64,000 nt of DNA from Bretschneidera sinensis (taxonomy: Eukaryota; Streptophyta; Magnoliopsida; Brassicales; Akaniaceae): positions 100,234,400-100,298,399 of the forward strand of contig CM043700.1 of the NCBI GenBank assembly GCA_023935145.1. The letters run 5' to 3'. Below the pieces are notes generated by a model. It was given only the letters and a program-made list of their open reading frames with translations, did no database searches and was not told the DNA's origin. Within the stretch, counting starts at the first letter, position 1; every line of letters begins with the position of its first letter. A program made the position numbers and the translations under genes. This document shows positions 32,230 through 43,975 of the stretch, in pieces.

Positions 32230-33098
32230 TGTTGGAAATCACCTCAAAATACATAAGTGGTGATCTTCCATACACCCAAGTCTAGAATGACTTGTAATGA
32301 ACAGAAACAAACCAATCAAAGAAAGAGAACACAAGCAATTGTTATCAAGGTTCGACAATGTGCCTATGTCCCCATGAGCTCCTCCGAGCTCTTTGCGCTA
32401 AATCAATTGAGTTCTTACAATTACAGCAACACCTCTTCAAGAATCCTCTAGTTTTTTAAGCACGAAATAAGAGAAAAAGAAAGTGATAAGGACTGAGTGT
32501 GTCCTTTGAATTTTCCCCAAGAAAATTCCAATTACAAAGCCCTTGAATCCCCAATCTATATTACTCTCTCTAAACAACTAACCACTCTCGAAAGAGATCT
32601 ATTCTAGTGCCTCTCTTGTGTTTTGTGTCTTTGCACTCTCACACTTGCACTTAAATTCTCTTATATGGTGATCTTATATCTTGTATGTCATAACTGAAGC
32701 CAGATGACCCTTTATATAGTGCACCAACTTCTTGAACCAATCTTGAAGTCAATCTCAACCCTTAGATCTTGAGGATCAATCAATCATAGCCCTCCACCAA
32801 GTCTAAGTGATCCTGTGCATTTTAATCAAGTCCCACACATAAGGAGAAGAGTGGTGAAAAATGGCCTCAGGTGTGCCTGAAGCCGCGACTCAGAACAGGG
32901 TAGGCCACTGCTCAAAGGAGGGGAGAACATACTGCCATTCTAGAGGCTGCGGCGTGGGTGGCTATGCAGCGGCACGCACACCTTGAGCTACGGTGCACAT
33001 GGTGGTGTTGATCTTCTGGACTTTCTGTAGGCCGCAACACACAACCAAGACCTGAAGCTGACTTTTCCATCTATTTAATTCTTGGACAAAACCCAACA
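32230..33098 (-). repeat. Element F 5' LTR
   Basis: The 869-bp LTR, TGTTGGAAATCACCTC to ACAAAACCCAACA on the plus strand, matches 14047-14948. The TATA box (ACTATATAAA on the minus strand) is at 32711-32720. The GC-rich zone is about 32880-33045 (GAGGCTGCGGCG, AGCGGCACGCAC). Confidence 0.94.
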
Positions 33099-33365
33099 CA
33101 ATATTTTCAATTCAAGATGTTTGACATAGAACAGTTTATGAGTCATAAGCAAATAGAGGCTGACCCTCGTGCTCGTGATGCACTAGTTGAAAATTCCAAA
33201 GTGAACTATATTTTTGAAATCTCAAAAGGAATCAGTTTTGGTAAAGCTTATAACAATTTGAAAGTTAAAAAAAAAAAAGGATTAAAGAAATCCTCTGTTC
33301 CTAAGAAGGGTAATCCTTGCTTTTATTATGGAAAGAAAAGGCATTACATCCGAGATTGTTGGTAA
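33099..33365 (+). pseudogene. Element G gag, second part with zinc knuckle
   Basis: This is the continuation after F. FDIEQFMSHKQIEADPRARD leads to a lysine-rich stretch and NPCFYYGKKRHYIRDCW, a CCHC knuckle whose second Cys has become Tyr. The frame ends TGG TAA at 33363. The first half is at 13673-14046. Confidence 0.82.
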
Positions 33366-33793
33366 ATAAATTCCGTAAAGAAGGAAGGTTATATCACTAT
33401 AAACAAAGAAAATTTGGATGAGAATAGAGTCAAAGAACTAGTTGCTATAATATCATAAATGGACATGGGCATGATAACTAAAGTTCGCATAGCGGTTGCT
33501 AGGAAATCTATTAATTGGTGGCTGGATTTGAGTGAAACTATACATGTATACAACTACAAGTCATACTTCAAGATGTATGATGAACTAAAGGAATCTGAAG
33601 AAGTTCTTATGGGAAATGAAAAATTGGCCAAAGTTATTGGTAAAAGAACAGTCGTACTTAACTTCACTTCTAGTCAAAAGCTTTCTTTAGTTAACGTATT
33701 TAATGTTCAGGAAGTTAGAAAAACCTTATTTCTGTGAATCTATTATGTATGAGAGGGTTTAAAATGTCTTGAAATTTGATAAGGATATTGTAT
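33366..33793 (+). pseudogene. Element G protease region
   Basis: The piece from about 33510 reads INWWLDLSETIHVYNYKSYF, corresponding to the copia protease active site WW(V/L)DSGAT, with DSG changed to DLS. MGNEKLAKVIGKRTVVLNF and SLVNVFNVQEVRKTLF follow, as in other copia proteases. Stops at 33457 and 33736 flank it. The frame is cut by element H at 33794. Confidence 0.78.
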
Positions 33794-35087
33794 TGTTGTG
33801 CGTTTATCTACCTAAATAAATAAGCAAATAATCATACAGTTTTACTTGCAAGTGCACAAGGTCAATAGTAGCATAGTGTGCAAGTGTGAGATCATCTCCA
33901 CAGGGATTGGTGAATTTCGTTTTAGAATCAGTTTCACAATGTAAAATTGATAGAAATAAATATTAAGTCTAGATTGATAATGATGAGAACATAGGGCTTG
34001 ATATCCACCACTAATCATACTTTCCCAATAAGTAATGTGCCATTGCTCTAGCCCTACTATGAATACCTAATGGTTGTCAACCTAAAGGCATGGTATCTAC
34101 TTCTTAAGCTATTAATCTCCCTAAGCAAATAGTTAGGCATGGTATCTACTCTAACTCTTTTCTCTCTTAAGGGATTCAGCATGGTGTATATTGAGTTGTT
34201 CCTTAAGAGAACATAAGGTCTGTGGAAATCGATAACCACACGAGACCTAGGGTATGGTGTATATTCCCAGTTTCCCATGTTGATTAACCCAATAATCCGG
34301 CATGGATTTCTTTTGTTACTATCGTCAGTCCCAGGACTCAGTCATCCAAATTTCTAACTAACTAATCCATACCACATGCATACGTTGATCAAACACACAC
34401 ATATGAGGAATTCAATAAAACAGACATTAATCAATTAAAGCATCATAACATGGCTATTTGCAAAGATAATCAATGAATATATATATATGGAAAAGCATAA
34501 TTAGGGCTTCAATCGATCCCTATTATTAAGTTAGTTACACATGCTGTCTATGATAAACATCATCATAACATAAACTAAATAGAAAATATAAAACCCGAAA
34601 AATACTGTGGAGACGAGTCATCAATTCCTCTTCGAAGCTAACAACTTCAAGAAAAAGTAAAAGATAAAAGGAAGACGTGTTTTCTGTGTTTTACAAGCCT
34701 ATATATAGGGTTCTAAGGGTGCTTTGAAATCCTAATTTCCAAAATAGGTCCGAAAGAAATCTTTCCAAAACTGGCTCTATCGCCTCTCTATGCATGTGCG
34801 CTCAATCACTTGCTTCTGCACTTGAGCGCATGGGTGCGCTCAAGCCTTCTTTGTGTGCACACGATTGCTTGTGCGCTCGATCACGGCCATGTTGCGCTCG
34901 ATTGCACTAGCTTTTTCTAGATCTTCAGTTTTCTTCCTTTAAAGCTTCAAAATGCTTTCTTTTCTTCATAAGCCTATAAAAAACACAGAAAACACAAAAA
35001 TGAAGTAAAACATAATAAAATATGTAAACAAAGAGCTTAACAAATTTAAATTAAGGGGCTTAAATGTGAATATTTAAGCACTTATCA
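33794..35087 (-). repeat. Element H 3' LTR
   Basis: This is a 1,294-bp LTR: TGATAAGTGCTTAAATATTC from 35087 on the minus strand to ACGCACAACA at 33794. The TATA box is at about 34700-34707 (TATATATAGG, minus). The GC-rich zone 34796-34910 contains TGCGCTCGATC and TTGAGCGCATGGGTGCGCTCAA units. Confidence 0.95.
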
Positions 35088-36410
35088 CACCCCTAAATTT
35101 ACATATTACTAGTCCCTTAGCAATACAGAATCAAAAACTAACTGAAAAAAATAAAATTATAGATAAACTCATCATTCATATTATGTTAAAATTTTGGGTT
35201 GCACACAAAACCATGATATTTGTTCATGAGTAGGTTTAAAATATAAACACATCTTCACAATGAATAAGAGTTTTAAATTCCAATTACTTACATAAGACTG
35301 GTTTAAGGCATCATAAGTTTGACTTAGTGTGTGGTGAATTAGCACAAAAAAATGAAGCTTCCAAATATCTCTACTGTATAGTGTTTCAGTGTCTTAACAT
35401 TCATCGAATTCCTATCAGAATGAACACTAGTGGCATAGTTTTGTTTCTTTTCTTTTTCTTTTATCATGAGTTTTTTGCCAAGTTGAGTTTCATTAAGCTT
35501 TCTAATTGACCCATGTAGCAAGTGTTTAGCTAATGACTCCCAAACCATATGGTTTTAGGGCATTAGGTGTAAAGATACCCATAACGACTTACTAACTAGA
35601 GTAAAAAAGTCTTCGAAACTAACTGGTCTTAATGCTTCCTTGCAAAATCCCCACCTTTTGACATGAACACTCACTGCTTACTGAGGCAAGAGGTCCAGTT
35701 ACTCAGTGAAAACTTTTATTTAATGATCATTATATTCATCATTCCCACTTTTTGACGTGAACACTCACTGCTTACTGAGGCAAGAGGTCCAGTTACTCAG
35801 TGGAAACTTTTATTTAATGATCATTAGGAGCATTTTATTTTCTCTTTTTGCACAATAACCATTTTTCAAAAAAAAAATTCTATGCCAAAGTGTTATTCTA
35901 AGCAAGTTATCCGATTACAGCTAGGTCATGGAAACATATACATAGAGATTATATGTTATACCTCACACCATTATATGCTAATGTGCTCATGTTAGATTTA
36001 GGTCAAACTTTTTGAATTCCTAAATTCCTTAAGGTAGGTAATTAAGACTTTTAAAACTTTATCATTAGACTATGTGTTTTAGATTTTAAGCTTACTGATG
36101 AAGTTTTATCATAATATTTGTTTTAAATCAATCACAATTTTCAACATAGTATGAATATGCATTTATTTTTAAAAAAAAAACTGAGACAAGTGTGTGAGTG
36201 TGTCCTTAATACCCCCAAACTTAATGTACACATTGTCTCCAATGTGTGAGTGACATGGCTCGTAGAACACCCCAAAACTTGAACTTGATACGCTTACCAT
36301 GTCCTTGAAAAATAAAATAAAAAACCACACATAAAACTAGAAAACAAGAAATACTAATAAGAAACAGTTATAATTAAAAGTAAATACTAATAATTAATAA
36401 AAGAAAATAC
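35088..36410 (-). other. Element H 3' non-coding region and polypurine tract
   Basis: The minus strand ends AAATTTAGGGGTG, the polypurine tract, before the LTR at 35087. Upstream, polypurine-like AAGTTTTGGGGTG and TTAAGTTTGGGGGTAT lie near 36262-36276 and 36207-36222, the latter beside a GGAGACAATGTG sequence. About 1 kb matches the 3' region of B. A 94-bp tandem duplication (35651-35826) is inside. No coding homology is seen. Confidence 0.82.
35651..35826. repeat. 94-bp tandem duplication in the H 3' region
   Basis: The unit CCACCTTTTGACATGAACACT at 35651 recurs at 35745 with about three changes. Each copy contains CACTCACTGCTTACTGAGGC and GAGGTCCAGTTACTCAGTG, which can fold as an 8-bp stem (TTACTGAG/CTCAGTGA). 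Element B has one copy of this segment at about 6250-6320. Confidence 0.92.
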
Positions 36411-37619
36411 TTAAAAAGGATATGCTTTGGGGTGCCTCCCATGAGCGCTAAATTTTACGTCTTTAGCCAGACGGTGTACCCTCTCACTACTGGTCTCCAG
36501 GTGGTGCAGTCGATGGGGTACCGGGTGTGGGAGGTAGTCGATCGAGGATGGCCTGTAGTATCGCCTCCTATCATGTAAATTGTGCCTCCAAACCATTTAT
36601 ACGCTGATGGATTAGTCAGGTCGCCTCTCAGTCCTCTCAGCAGATGTCTGATAGCTCACAACGGAAGGAGAATAGCTCATCTTGAAGGTGCTGGTACTCT
36701 GTGGGCCCCATATTTTGCTGGTCCTCCTCCCATGTAGGGCTCACTGTCGGGTGCTCGGTGTCTATCAAATCATCTACCACAGGCTCAGCAGCTGGGACAT
36801 GCACCCAAGGTCCTTGAGGCATATGGGACTAGCCAAGGCTCCACTTGGCCCTCTCGAAGAACGGGTGGTCGCTGATTGGTCGTTGACTGAGGAGCCCTTG
36901 ATCCCCTTCTTCTTGAAGATGTGGCTGAGTAGGAATAGAAAAGGGAGCCCCCATGCATTAGCCGTGGAGGTCTGCTGGCTATGTACATGGTCCCAAAACT
37001 TGCGTATCTGGCTCCATATGACGGATGGTATGGAGTACTAGTGTCCTCGATGAAAAGTGTAGAAGGCCTGTATAAACTGATCCATCCTCTGAGTCTTATG
37101 CCCCAAAGGGCACGCATTACACTGGAGGATGGAGTCCACGAGCCATTGGAGTGGAGGCAACTTCGACCTGCTCCCCGTATTGTTGTGTCGATCCACATAT
37201 TAGCCCGCACACATATCCTCGATGATGTGGGGCAGAAGAAACGGGTCTGGCTACTCCTCAATATGGCTGTTCTCTAGAGATGACTCATCACAGCAGTGGA
37301 GGGCAGTGGCGATGTCTGTGGTGGTCAGCTCTAGGAATCTGCCCTGGACTGAGGAGGATAAGATCTCTGGTTGGGTGCAGTCATAGGTCAGGTTCTCGTA
37401 GAAGCTGACCACGAATCTAGTGTAAGCCATCGAACAGACCGGCTTGAACAGCCACTTGAGATCCCGAGCCTTAAATTCTTGAACCACCCATCTTGTTGTG
37501 TCCAACCTCTTGAAATCCCCATCTATGTTGAAAGTAGTCTCGAACAGGATTTCGCACTGCTCGAAACTAAGCCGGGTGGAATGGGAGCGACTGTTGGAGG
37601 CTCGGGAACTGGAGGTCAT
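36411..37619 (-). pseudogene. Element H extra ORF (related to the D extra ORF)
   Basis: The start is taken as the Met at 37619 (MTSSSRASNSRSHSTRLSFE). The first 120 residues carry RWVVQEFKARDLKWLFKPVC and VVSFYENLTYDCTQPEILSS, then VQGRFLELTTTDIATALHC. These align in pattern with FYAN...V.R..V.FS...INR..GLP in the D extra ORF. After stops the same strand continues with LPPLQWLVDSILQCNACPLG and the LPFLFLLSHIFKKKG region, to about 36411. No transmembrane segment or signal peptide is seen. Function is unknown; the position after integrase is that of env in retroviruses. Confidence 0.68.
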
Positions 37620-38140
37620 GTGCTTAGGAAAGATAGTGCAGCTTCTGGTGTGATTGCACTCGATCATAGCTGATGGTGCACTCGATCGAACAGGTTGAGG
37701 TGCGCTCGATCACAAAGTCTCAGTGCTTGATCGCACTCATTCAGACAATATGTCAAATAGTTTACGGGCAACAAAAACTCGAAGCTATGGAAAGCACACA
37801 AACACGATTGTAACCTCTTGTACTCATAAAATACAACCACACATTAAATGGAAAATGCAAATAAGTAGTAAAATGTAATTCAATAATGTGCGCGATTGTG
37901 TATAATAATAAACAATGTAGGAAAGGAAAAAAAATGGGTGCATACCTGGTGCACATGAATAGAATTAGTGGGGTAATGGGAAATGAGAGGGAGGATAAGC
38001 TAATGAATTTTGGGATGGTTAAGGGTTGGTGATGGGCAAGGAGTTGGATTGAGAGTGAGATTACTGTGTGAGATGGCGAGTGCAAGAGAGAAATAGAGGG
38101 AGTGCAATTGAGTGTAGGTGAGATAAAATGAGGGAAAACA
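37620..38140 (-). promoter_or_regulatory. Putative 5' leader of the H extra ORF
   Basis: Downstream of the TATA box at 38141 the minus strand is CT-rich (CACTCCCTCTATTTCTCTCTTG near 38080-38105), like a plant 5' UTR. A consensus splice donor, CCAG|GTATGC, lies at 37945, and acceptor-like CAG sites lie before the ATG at 37619. A second palindrome cluster (GTGCGCTCGATC units) is at 37640-37745. It has open reading frames on this strand but they show no homology. Confidence 0.4.
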
Positions 38141-38148
38141 TTTATACC
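38141..38148 (-). promoter_or_regulatory. Internal TATA box in element H
   Basis: The minus strand reads GGTATAAA in ATGGGTATAAATGTTTTCCC. It follows the palindrome cluster 38165-38300 and precedes the CT-rich leader of the extra ORF, mirroring the LTR promoter. This is inference from composition only. Confidence 0.45.
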
Positions 38149-38164
38149 CATCACATGACTTCTC

Positions 38165-38300
38165 TGCCCCGAGTGCGCTCGAGCGCATGGTGAAGTGCGC
38201 TCGATCGCACTTGTGCGTAAGTGTGTAGTGTGATGCGCTCGCGCGCTATGGAGTGCAGGGCAAGAGTGCACTCTAGCACACTATGTAGTGCGCTCAATCG
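38165..38300 (-). repeat. Internal GC-rich palindrome cluster in element H
   Basis: This holds TGCGCTCGAGCGCA, a perfect 14-bp palindrome at 38174-38187, the near-palindrome GTGCGCTCGATCGCAC at 38196-38211, GCGCTCGCGCGC near 38235 and GTGCGCTCAATCGCA near 38289. The same words occur in the LTRs of H, in its 5' leader (43905-43945) and at 37640-37745. Confidence 0.85.
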
Positions 38301-38524
38301 CAAGGTAGAAAATGCTGATAGTAATAAAATATAAAAGGATTAAAATAATGAAACGAACAAGGAGAAGAACTAGTAATGATTTAACCATACCGTACTTTAG
38401 TGGCCTCAGTACCACTAACCTCAGAAGAGGCGCTTGAGCTACATGATTATCAAAGGTGGAATGGCCTAAGCGGTCTCTTGATGCAGTGCTACTCTCTTTG
38501 AAGGGGGCACTTAGGGCCCACCTC

Positions 38525-40009
38525 TTATGGCTCAAGTGCTCTTGGTTCAGCTGCATATTGGGCAGATTGAAGTGCCAAGTCTTCATCTCTAGGAGGTAAG
38601 TTAATATCAAGGTATTGTTTGGCTCTGTGTCTATTTACCGTGAATGGCTGATTTTCGTTGGAACCATGGACCTCTAAAGCACCATGAGGAAAGACCTTGG
38701 TGACCACATAAGGACCATACTATCGGGACTTGAGTTTTCCTGGGAACAGTCTTAATCTTGAGTCATATAGCAAGACCTTTTGTCCCATATGAAACTCTTT
38801 CCTAACTAGTTATTTATCATGACATGCTTTCGTCCATTCTTTGTAGAGCTTGGCGTTCTCATAGGCATCATACCTCAATTCCTCCAGCTCATTTAAGTGC
38901 AGCTTCCTCTTCTCACCCGTTTATTTCATGTCAAAATTAAACTGCTTTATGGCCCAATATGCTCAATGCTCTAACTCTACCAGGAGATGGCATGCTTTCC
39001 CAAAGACTAGGCGGTATGGAAACATGCCAATTGGAGTCTTATAAGCTGTCTGATATGTCCATAGAGCATCATTCAGGTGCAAGGACCAATCCTTCAGATT
39101 AGGATTCACGGTCCTCTCTAGAATTCCTTTGATCTCTTAGTTACTTATCTCCACTTGGCCACTGGTTTGAGGATGATATGGAGTTCCAACTTTATGAGTG
39201 ATCCTATATTTTCTTAGTAGTGCGGCAAAAGAGTGATGATGAAAGTGGCTGCCGCTATCACTGATGATTGCTCTTGGAGTCCCAAACCGGGTAAAGATGT
39301 TAGCCTATAGAAACTTTACAACCACTTTGTGATCATTAGTCTTTGAGGGGATAGCCTCAACCCATTTAGACACATAATCCACACCCATAAGAATATATAA
39401 ATAACCAAAGGAGTTAGGAAATGGACCCATGAAATCAATGCCCTATACATAAAAAAGTTCTACTATATGAATATTTTGTAGGGGCATCTGATTTCGGGAA
39501 AATATGTTACCTTTCCGCTGGCATCTATCACATGAGCTGCAAAAAGAGAAGACATCTTTAAACAGATTAGGCCAATAAAAACTGGATTGTAACACCTTAA
39601 GAGATGTTCTCTTGGCCCCAAAATGTCCTCCAAAAGCAAACTGATGGCAGTGTTGTAATAAGCTCAAGTGCTCCTCTTCTGAGACACACCGTCTGATGAT
39701 TTGATCGGGGCAGAATTTGAAAAGGTAAGGGTCATCCCAATGGTAGCGTCTAAACATAGATATCAGCCACTTTTTTCCTTGCGTGGTCATACCTGGGGGA
39801 AAAACCTTAGCATTTAAATAATTGATAGTATCAGTATACCATGAAAGTTTTACCTCTAGTGCGAACAATTGTTCATCAGGGAAGTTCTCATTCAAGAGCA
39901 GCTTATTTTTGTCATTCTCATAGGGTAGCCTTGATAAATGATCTGTAACCACATTCTCAATCCCTTTCTTGTCTTTGATCTCCAAATCAAATTCTTGCAA
40001 TAGTACCCA
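38525..40009 (-). pseudogene. Element H integrase with zinc domain and RNase H tail
   Basis: The open part 40000-39443 starts at the end of RNase H (QEFDLEIKDKKGIENVVTDH). It carries the zinc domain HCHQFAFGGHFGAKRT ... FCSSCDRCQRKG (H2C2 complete). The core follows with stops: first Asp in [14 protein letters not shown], second in [12 protein letters not shown], Glu in [12 protein letters not shown]. The C-terminal end reads VVTKVFPHGALEVHGSNENQ at about 38700-38650. At least five nonsense codons are present in the core and C-terminal part. Confidence 0.92.
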
Positions 40010-41434
40010 TCAGATTAACCTAGGCTTTGCATCTTTCTTAGAAAACAGATATCTCAAAGTAGCATGATCAGTGAATACAATAACCTTAGAGCCAATAAGA
40101 TATGATCTAAACTTCTCTAAAGCAAAAATAACAGCTAACAATTCCTTTTCAGTAGTAGAATAGTTAAGCAGAGCATCATTTAAAGTTCTAGAAGCAAAGT
40201 AAATAGCATGATGTACCTTATTGATTCTTTGACCTAAGACAGCTCCCAAGGCGAAGTTACTTGCATCACACATCAATTCAAATGGAAGATTCCAATTTGG
40301 TGCCATCATTATTAGGGCAGAGGTGAGAACATCCTTCAATGTGTTGAAAACTTTCATACAGTTATCGGTCCACTCAAACTTGGTATCTTTAGCTAACAAT
40401 GCACAAAAAGGTCTCAAGATCTTGGAGAAATCCTTGATGAATCGTCTATAGAAATCGATATGTCCAAGGAAACTTCTAACACCCTTGACTATGAAAGGAG
40501 GAAGCAGCTTTGAAATGATGTCTATTGTAGCACTGTCTACCTCAATACCTTTGTTGGAGATGGAATGACCCAACACAATGCCTTGTTGAACCATAAAGTG
40601 ACATTTCTCCCAATTTAGCACTAGGTTGCTCTCTTCACACCTCTTTAGGACATTCTCTAGATGAGTTAGGCATTCATCGAAATTGGATCCAAAAACACTG
40701 AAATCATCCACGAATATCTTAACGTATTTCTCCACCATATCGAAAAATATGCTCATCATACATCTTTGAAAGGTGGCTGGTGCGTTGCATAAACCGAATG
40801 GCATCCTTCAATAAGCAAATGTAACGAAAGAACATGTGAAGGTAGTCTTTTCTTGATCCTCAGGTGCTATAGCAATCTAGTTATATCCACTGTACCCATC
40901 CAAGAAGCAATAATAGCTATGGCCAGCTATTCTCTCTAACATCTGATCAATGAATGGCAATGGGAAGTGATCTTTTCTGGTCACTTTGTTCTATCTGCGG
41001 TAATCAATACATACTCTCCAACCAGTTATTTTTCTTGTAGGTGTGAGCTCCTTATCCTCATTCTTTACCACTATGATCCCACTCTTTTTAGAGACAACTT
41101 GGACCAGACTTACCCATTTACTGTTTGAGATGGGGTAGATAATGCCAACATCGAGTAATTTTAATACGTCGGCCTTTACTACCTCTTTTATGTGTGGTTT
41201 AAGTCTTCTTTGACCATCTCGAGTGGGCCTTGCTTCATCCTTAAGGTAGATATTATGCATGCACTTGGCTGGACTTATCTCCTTAATGTCAGCAATGGTC
41301 CATCCAATGGCAGATCTATGTTCCCTAAGAACTCTTAATAATTTCTCTTCTTCTCTAATACTCAAATTAGTAGCCACAATCAAAGATAATGTCTTCTTTT
41401 CTCCCAAATAGGTATAAGTTAAATGCTCTGGCAA
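40010..41434 (-). pseudogene. Element H reverse transcriptase and RNase H
   Basis: The piece 41434-40991 has the PR-RT linker (LTYTYLGEKKTLSLIVATNL) and RT fingers (VLKLLDVGIIYPISNSKWVS ... GWRVCIDYRR). After a stop near 40990 the palm continues. The open piece 40804-40010 has [20 protein letters not shown], the active-site box [15 protein letters not shown], the thumb [16 protein letters not shown], and RNase H from [16 protein letters not shown] to [18 protein letters not shown]. All catalytic Asp residues I can place are kept. The RT is interrupted only by two or three lesions around 40810-40990. Confidence 0.93.
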
Positions 41435-42574
41435 CTACTTTAATTCTAATATTGGTGTCTGGACAATGGAATTAAGAAGACTAGTATTAGTAGGTATGAG
41501 ACATTCAAATGGAGCAGCATACTTACTTGGGTGTTTTGGAGAAGACTCAATGAGGTGCACAACTTTAATGATGTCATCAGTAACAACTTCAAGTTCTTGA
41601 TCAATTTCCACTTTCGTAAAGCTATGGGTAATAGTAGTCTCTAATTGATCAATGTGCTGGACCTGAAAAGCTTGCTCAACAAAATTTTGTATCATACATA
41701 CATTAAAGCATTCCATATCATCTTGAGGCAGTTTCAATGCATCAAATATTTTAAATTCTATTTTCTCAACATTGACCTTCATACTTACTATACCCTTTTT
41801 CACACAAATCTTCATATCGGTAGTTCTCATGAAGGGTTTTCCTAATATGATGGGCAGGGTTAATGGCATAGGGCATTCCTTCATATCTAACACAATGAAA
41901 TCAGTAGGTAAAATGAACTCTTCTACCTTTACCAGGACATCCTCAAGAATACGCCTAGGTCTTTTTATACTTCTATCTGCCAATTTCAAGGTAATGGAAG
42001 TCGGTTGTAGCTCCCCCAAACCTAGGGTTTCGAATACTGTGTATGGTAGTAAATTTACACCCGCTCCCAAATCTAGTAATGCTTGCTCAAACAACTGATC
42101 ACCTATCCTACAGGGAATAGTAAAACTACCCAGATCTTTTAGTTTTGGTGGTAGTTTTCTTAATAGTACAACACTTACCTCTTCAATTAAGGCTACCATC
42201 TCATGTTCTTGAAACTTTCTCTTATGAGTGCAATAATCTTTTAGAAATTTAGCATAAGAAGGTATTTGTTGAATTGCATCTAATAAGGGAACGTTTATTT
42301 TTACTTTCCGTAAGGTTTCAAAAAGATCAAGCAGTTTATTTTCTTTATCTTGTTTTACTAACCTTTGCGGGAAGGGTGGTGCATTCACTTTCTCCGTCTC
42401 ACTCACCTTTGATGCCAACGGTTTCTCTAAAGATGTTTTTGCAGACTCATTGGTTCCTATGACCTTACTATTTTTAAGGGTCATGACAGCTTTCAGTCTT
42501 TGATGCCTCCTAAGGTTAGGTAGTGTTTGAGCCGGAAGCTCACCTTGCTTTCTGCCACTTAGCTCTTTAGCCAA
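41435..42574 (-). pseudogene. Element H aspartic protease region
   Basis: A 379-codon open stretch has an N-terminal lysine-rich part (MTLKNSKVIGTNESAKTSLE), then VKINVPLLDAIQQIPSYAKF. The protease box QALLDLGAGVNLLPYTVFET follows, and LPIILGKPFMRTTDMKICVK is the second conserved loop. DLGAG replaces the DLGAS of A/D. It ends in an acidic tail before the PR-RT linker. The frame itself is intact, but neighbouring stops separate it from gag and RT. Confidence 0.88.
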
Positions 42575-43715
42575 TTATCCCATTTGTACCTCTAGCCTTT
42601 AGATGGCTTGTTCATGTTTTGTTGTGGTTTGTCTTAGTTCAGTCCATAATTTCCTTTCATCTGCCATGAACTTATCTTGTGAAGTCATTAATTGTTGTTG
42701 CTGAGTTGCCAATTGCCTCACAAGACTTTTGAGGTCACTTTTCTTTGTTTCGGGAGCTGAGTGAGTAGCTGGCTAGGAGTTTCTTTGCTACCCTTACTGA
42801 TTAAGGGTATTCTGATTGTTGCTCTAAGAGAAATTTGGGTGATTTTGCCATCCAGGGTTATAGGTGTTTGCATATGGGTTGTTCTTTGGCGGATAGTTGT
42901 TTGGTCCTACGTAATTTGCTTGCTCTGGGTCTGCAGATGAATACAACGGACATGTCTCAGTATTATGATCAAATTAGGTGAGGCATTCTGAGCAATCATA
43001 GCTTTGACAAGTAGATCTAATTTCCTCTCCATAGCAGCTATTTGGGTAGAGGATCCTCCATTTAGGGTCACCTCATACATACCCTTGCTCTTGGGTCCAA
43101 GTCTACCTCTGGAGAAGAACTGTTGGGTGTGTTCACCTAAGGTTTCGAATAGCTCCATGGCTTCTTCGCTGCTTTTCTCCATCAACACTCCTCTACAATC
43201 TGAATCCACAATACTTTTATTAGTATCACTTAAACCTTCATAGAAAGTTTGTATCAGTTCATCCTGAGGTAGATTGTGATGTGGGCATTTGAGTAGTAGC
43301 TCGTTGAAATGTCCCCATGCCTCAAAGAATAGGTCTCCATCCTTTTGTTGGAAGGACTGAATCTCCTTCCTCGTTTGCCTCATCTTCTGGGCTGGAAAAA
43401 ACTTTCTTAGGAACTTGCTGGTCAACTCCTCCCAAGTATGGATAGAAACTGCAGGCAATGAATTGTTCCACAATTTAGCATTATCTTTTAAGGAAAAAGG
43501 AAAAAGAATTAACCTTATTCCTTCTTGGTCTAAGCCTCGGATGTGTTGGAACTTGCAGAGATCGAAGAACTCTCGAAGGTGCAAGTGAGGATCCTCATTA
43601 GGTGTACCTCTAGTTGATATGCAATGCATGATGGTTGGTCGATGTTCCTTGGGATGAAGCATTTCTTCATCAGTCTTCTCTCAAATGGTTGTTGGTTTTC
43701 TAGCTGTTCCGCCAT
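42575..43715 (-). pseudogene. Element H gag
   Basis: The likely start is MAEQLENQQPFERRLMKKCF at 43715. A frameshift near 43610-43630 moves homology to the frame with TRGTPNEDPHLHLREFFDLC, LKDNAKLWNNSLPAVSIHTW and FFEAWGHFNELLLKCPHHNL (retrotrans_gag). This runs open to 42907. Beyond it a degenerate zinc knuckle (CQSYDCSECLT, then DHNTETC) and the Asn/Pro/Tyr-rich tail NNYPPKNNPYANTYNPGWQN run to about 42800 with stops. Confidence 0.87.
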
Positions 43716-43904
43716 TGATGTTTCTTCCTCGAATTCCTCTTCTTCCTCATCAAAGTTGTCTCTAAGGCTTCGTCAAATGGTCCGCTCAAGCTCGGTATCA
43801 AGGGGAAAGAACGTTGGATGTCTGGATCGAAGCTCGTGCATGAATCAGTAACAATTACATTAATGCAACAATTCAACACTGCTGCCTGGGTGACTCTCTG
43901 CCTC

Positions 43905-43975
43905 AAGTGCACTCAATCGCACAGAGGGGTGCACTCGATCAAAAGTGGCACATAAAGTTCTGCTAGAGTGCTTGA
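43905..43975 (-). repeat. Palindrome-related motifs in the H 5' leader
   Basis: Between the primer site and gag, GTGCACTCAATCGCAC and GTGCACTCGATC (plus-strand reading) repeat the LTR words of the family. This gives a third location in the same element. Confidence 0.65.

Larger units (their letters stand above)
14047..33098 (-). mobile_element. Ty1/copia element F, interrupted by Ty3 element D
   Basis: Without the 12,958-bp insertion of D this is a complete 6.1-kb copia element on the minus strand: LTR (32230-33098), tRNA-iMet primer site, gag, protease, integrase, reverse transcriptase, RNase H, LTR (14047-14948). It is flanked by TAATA (14042-14046) and CAATA (33099-33103), a target duplication with one mismatch. 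It interrupts the gag of G. Each domain has stops or frameshifts, but the LTRs are still very alike, so F is younger than G. Confidence 0.94.

Noticed and set aside
36682..37277. Plus-strand open frames of 119 and 98 codons
   Set aside because: They are antisense to the extra ORF of H and show no homology of their own.
36411..37619. Envelope gene in element H (and 19998-21141 in D)
   Set aside because: The position fits, but I see no signal peptide, membrane span or fusion-type features, and the motifs match another plant retroelement domain.
37762..38271. 169-codon open frame on the minus strand in element H
   Set aside because: It spans the palindrome cluster and CT-rich leader, has low-complexity Ser/His/Leu composition and no family resemblance. 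I read it as non-coding.
41645..42462. Several plus-strand open frames
   Set aside because: They are antisense to the protease frame of H.
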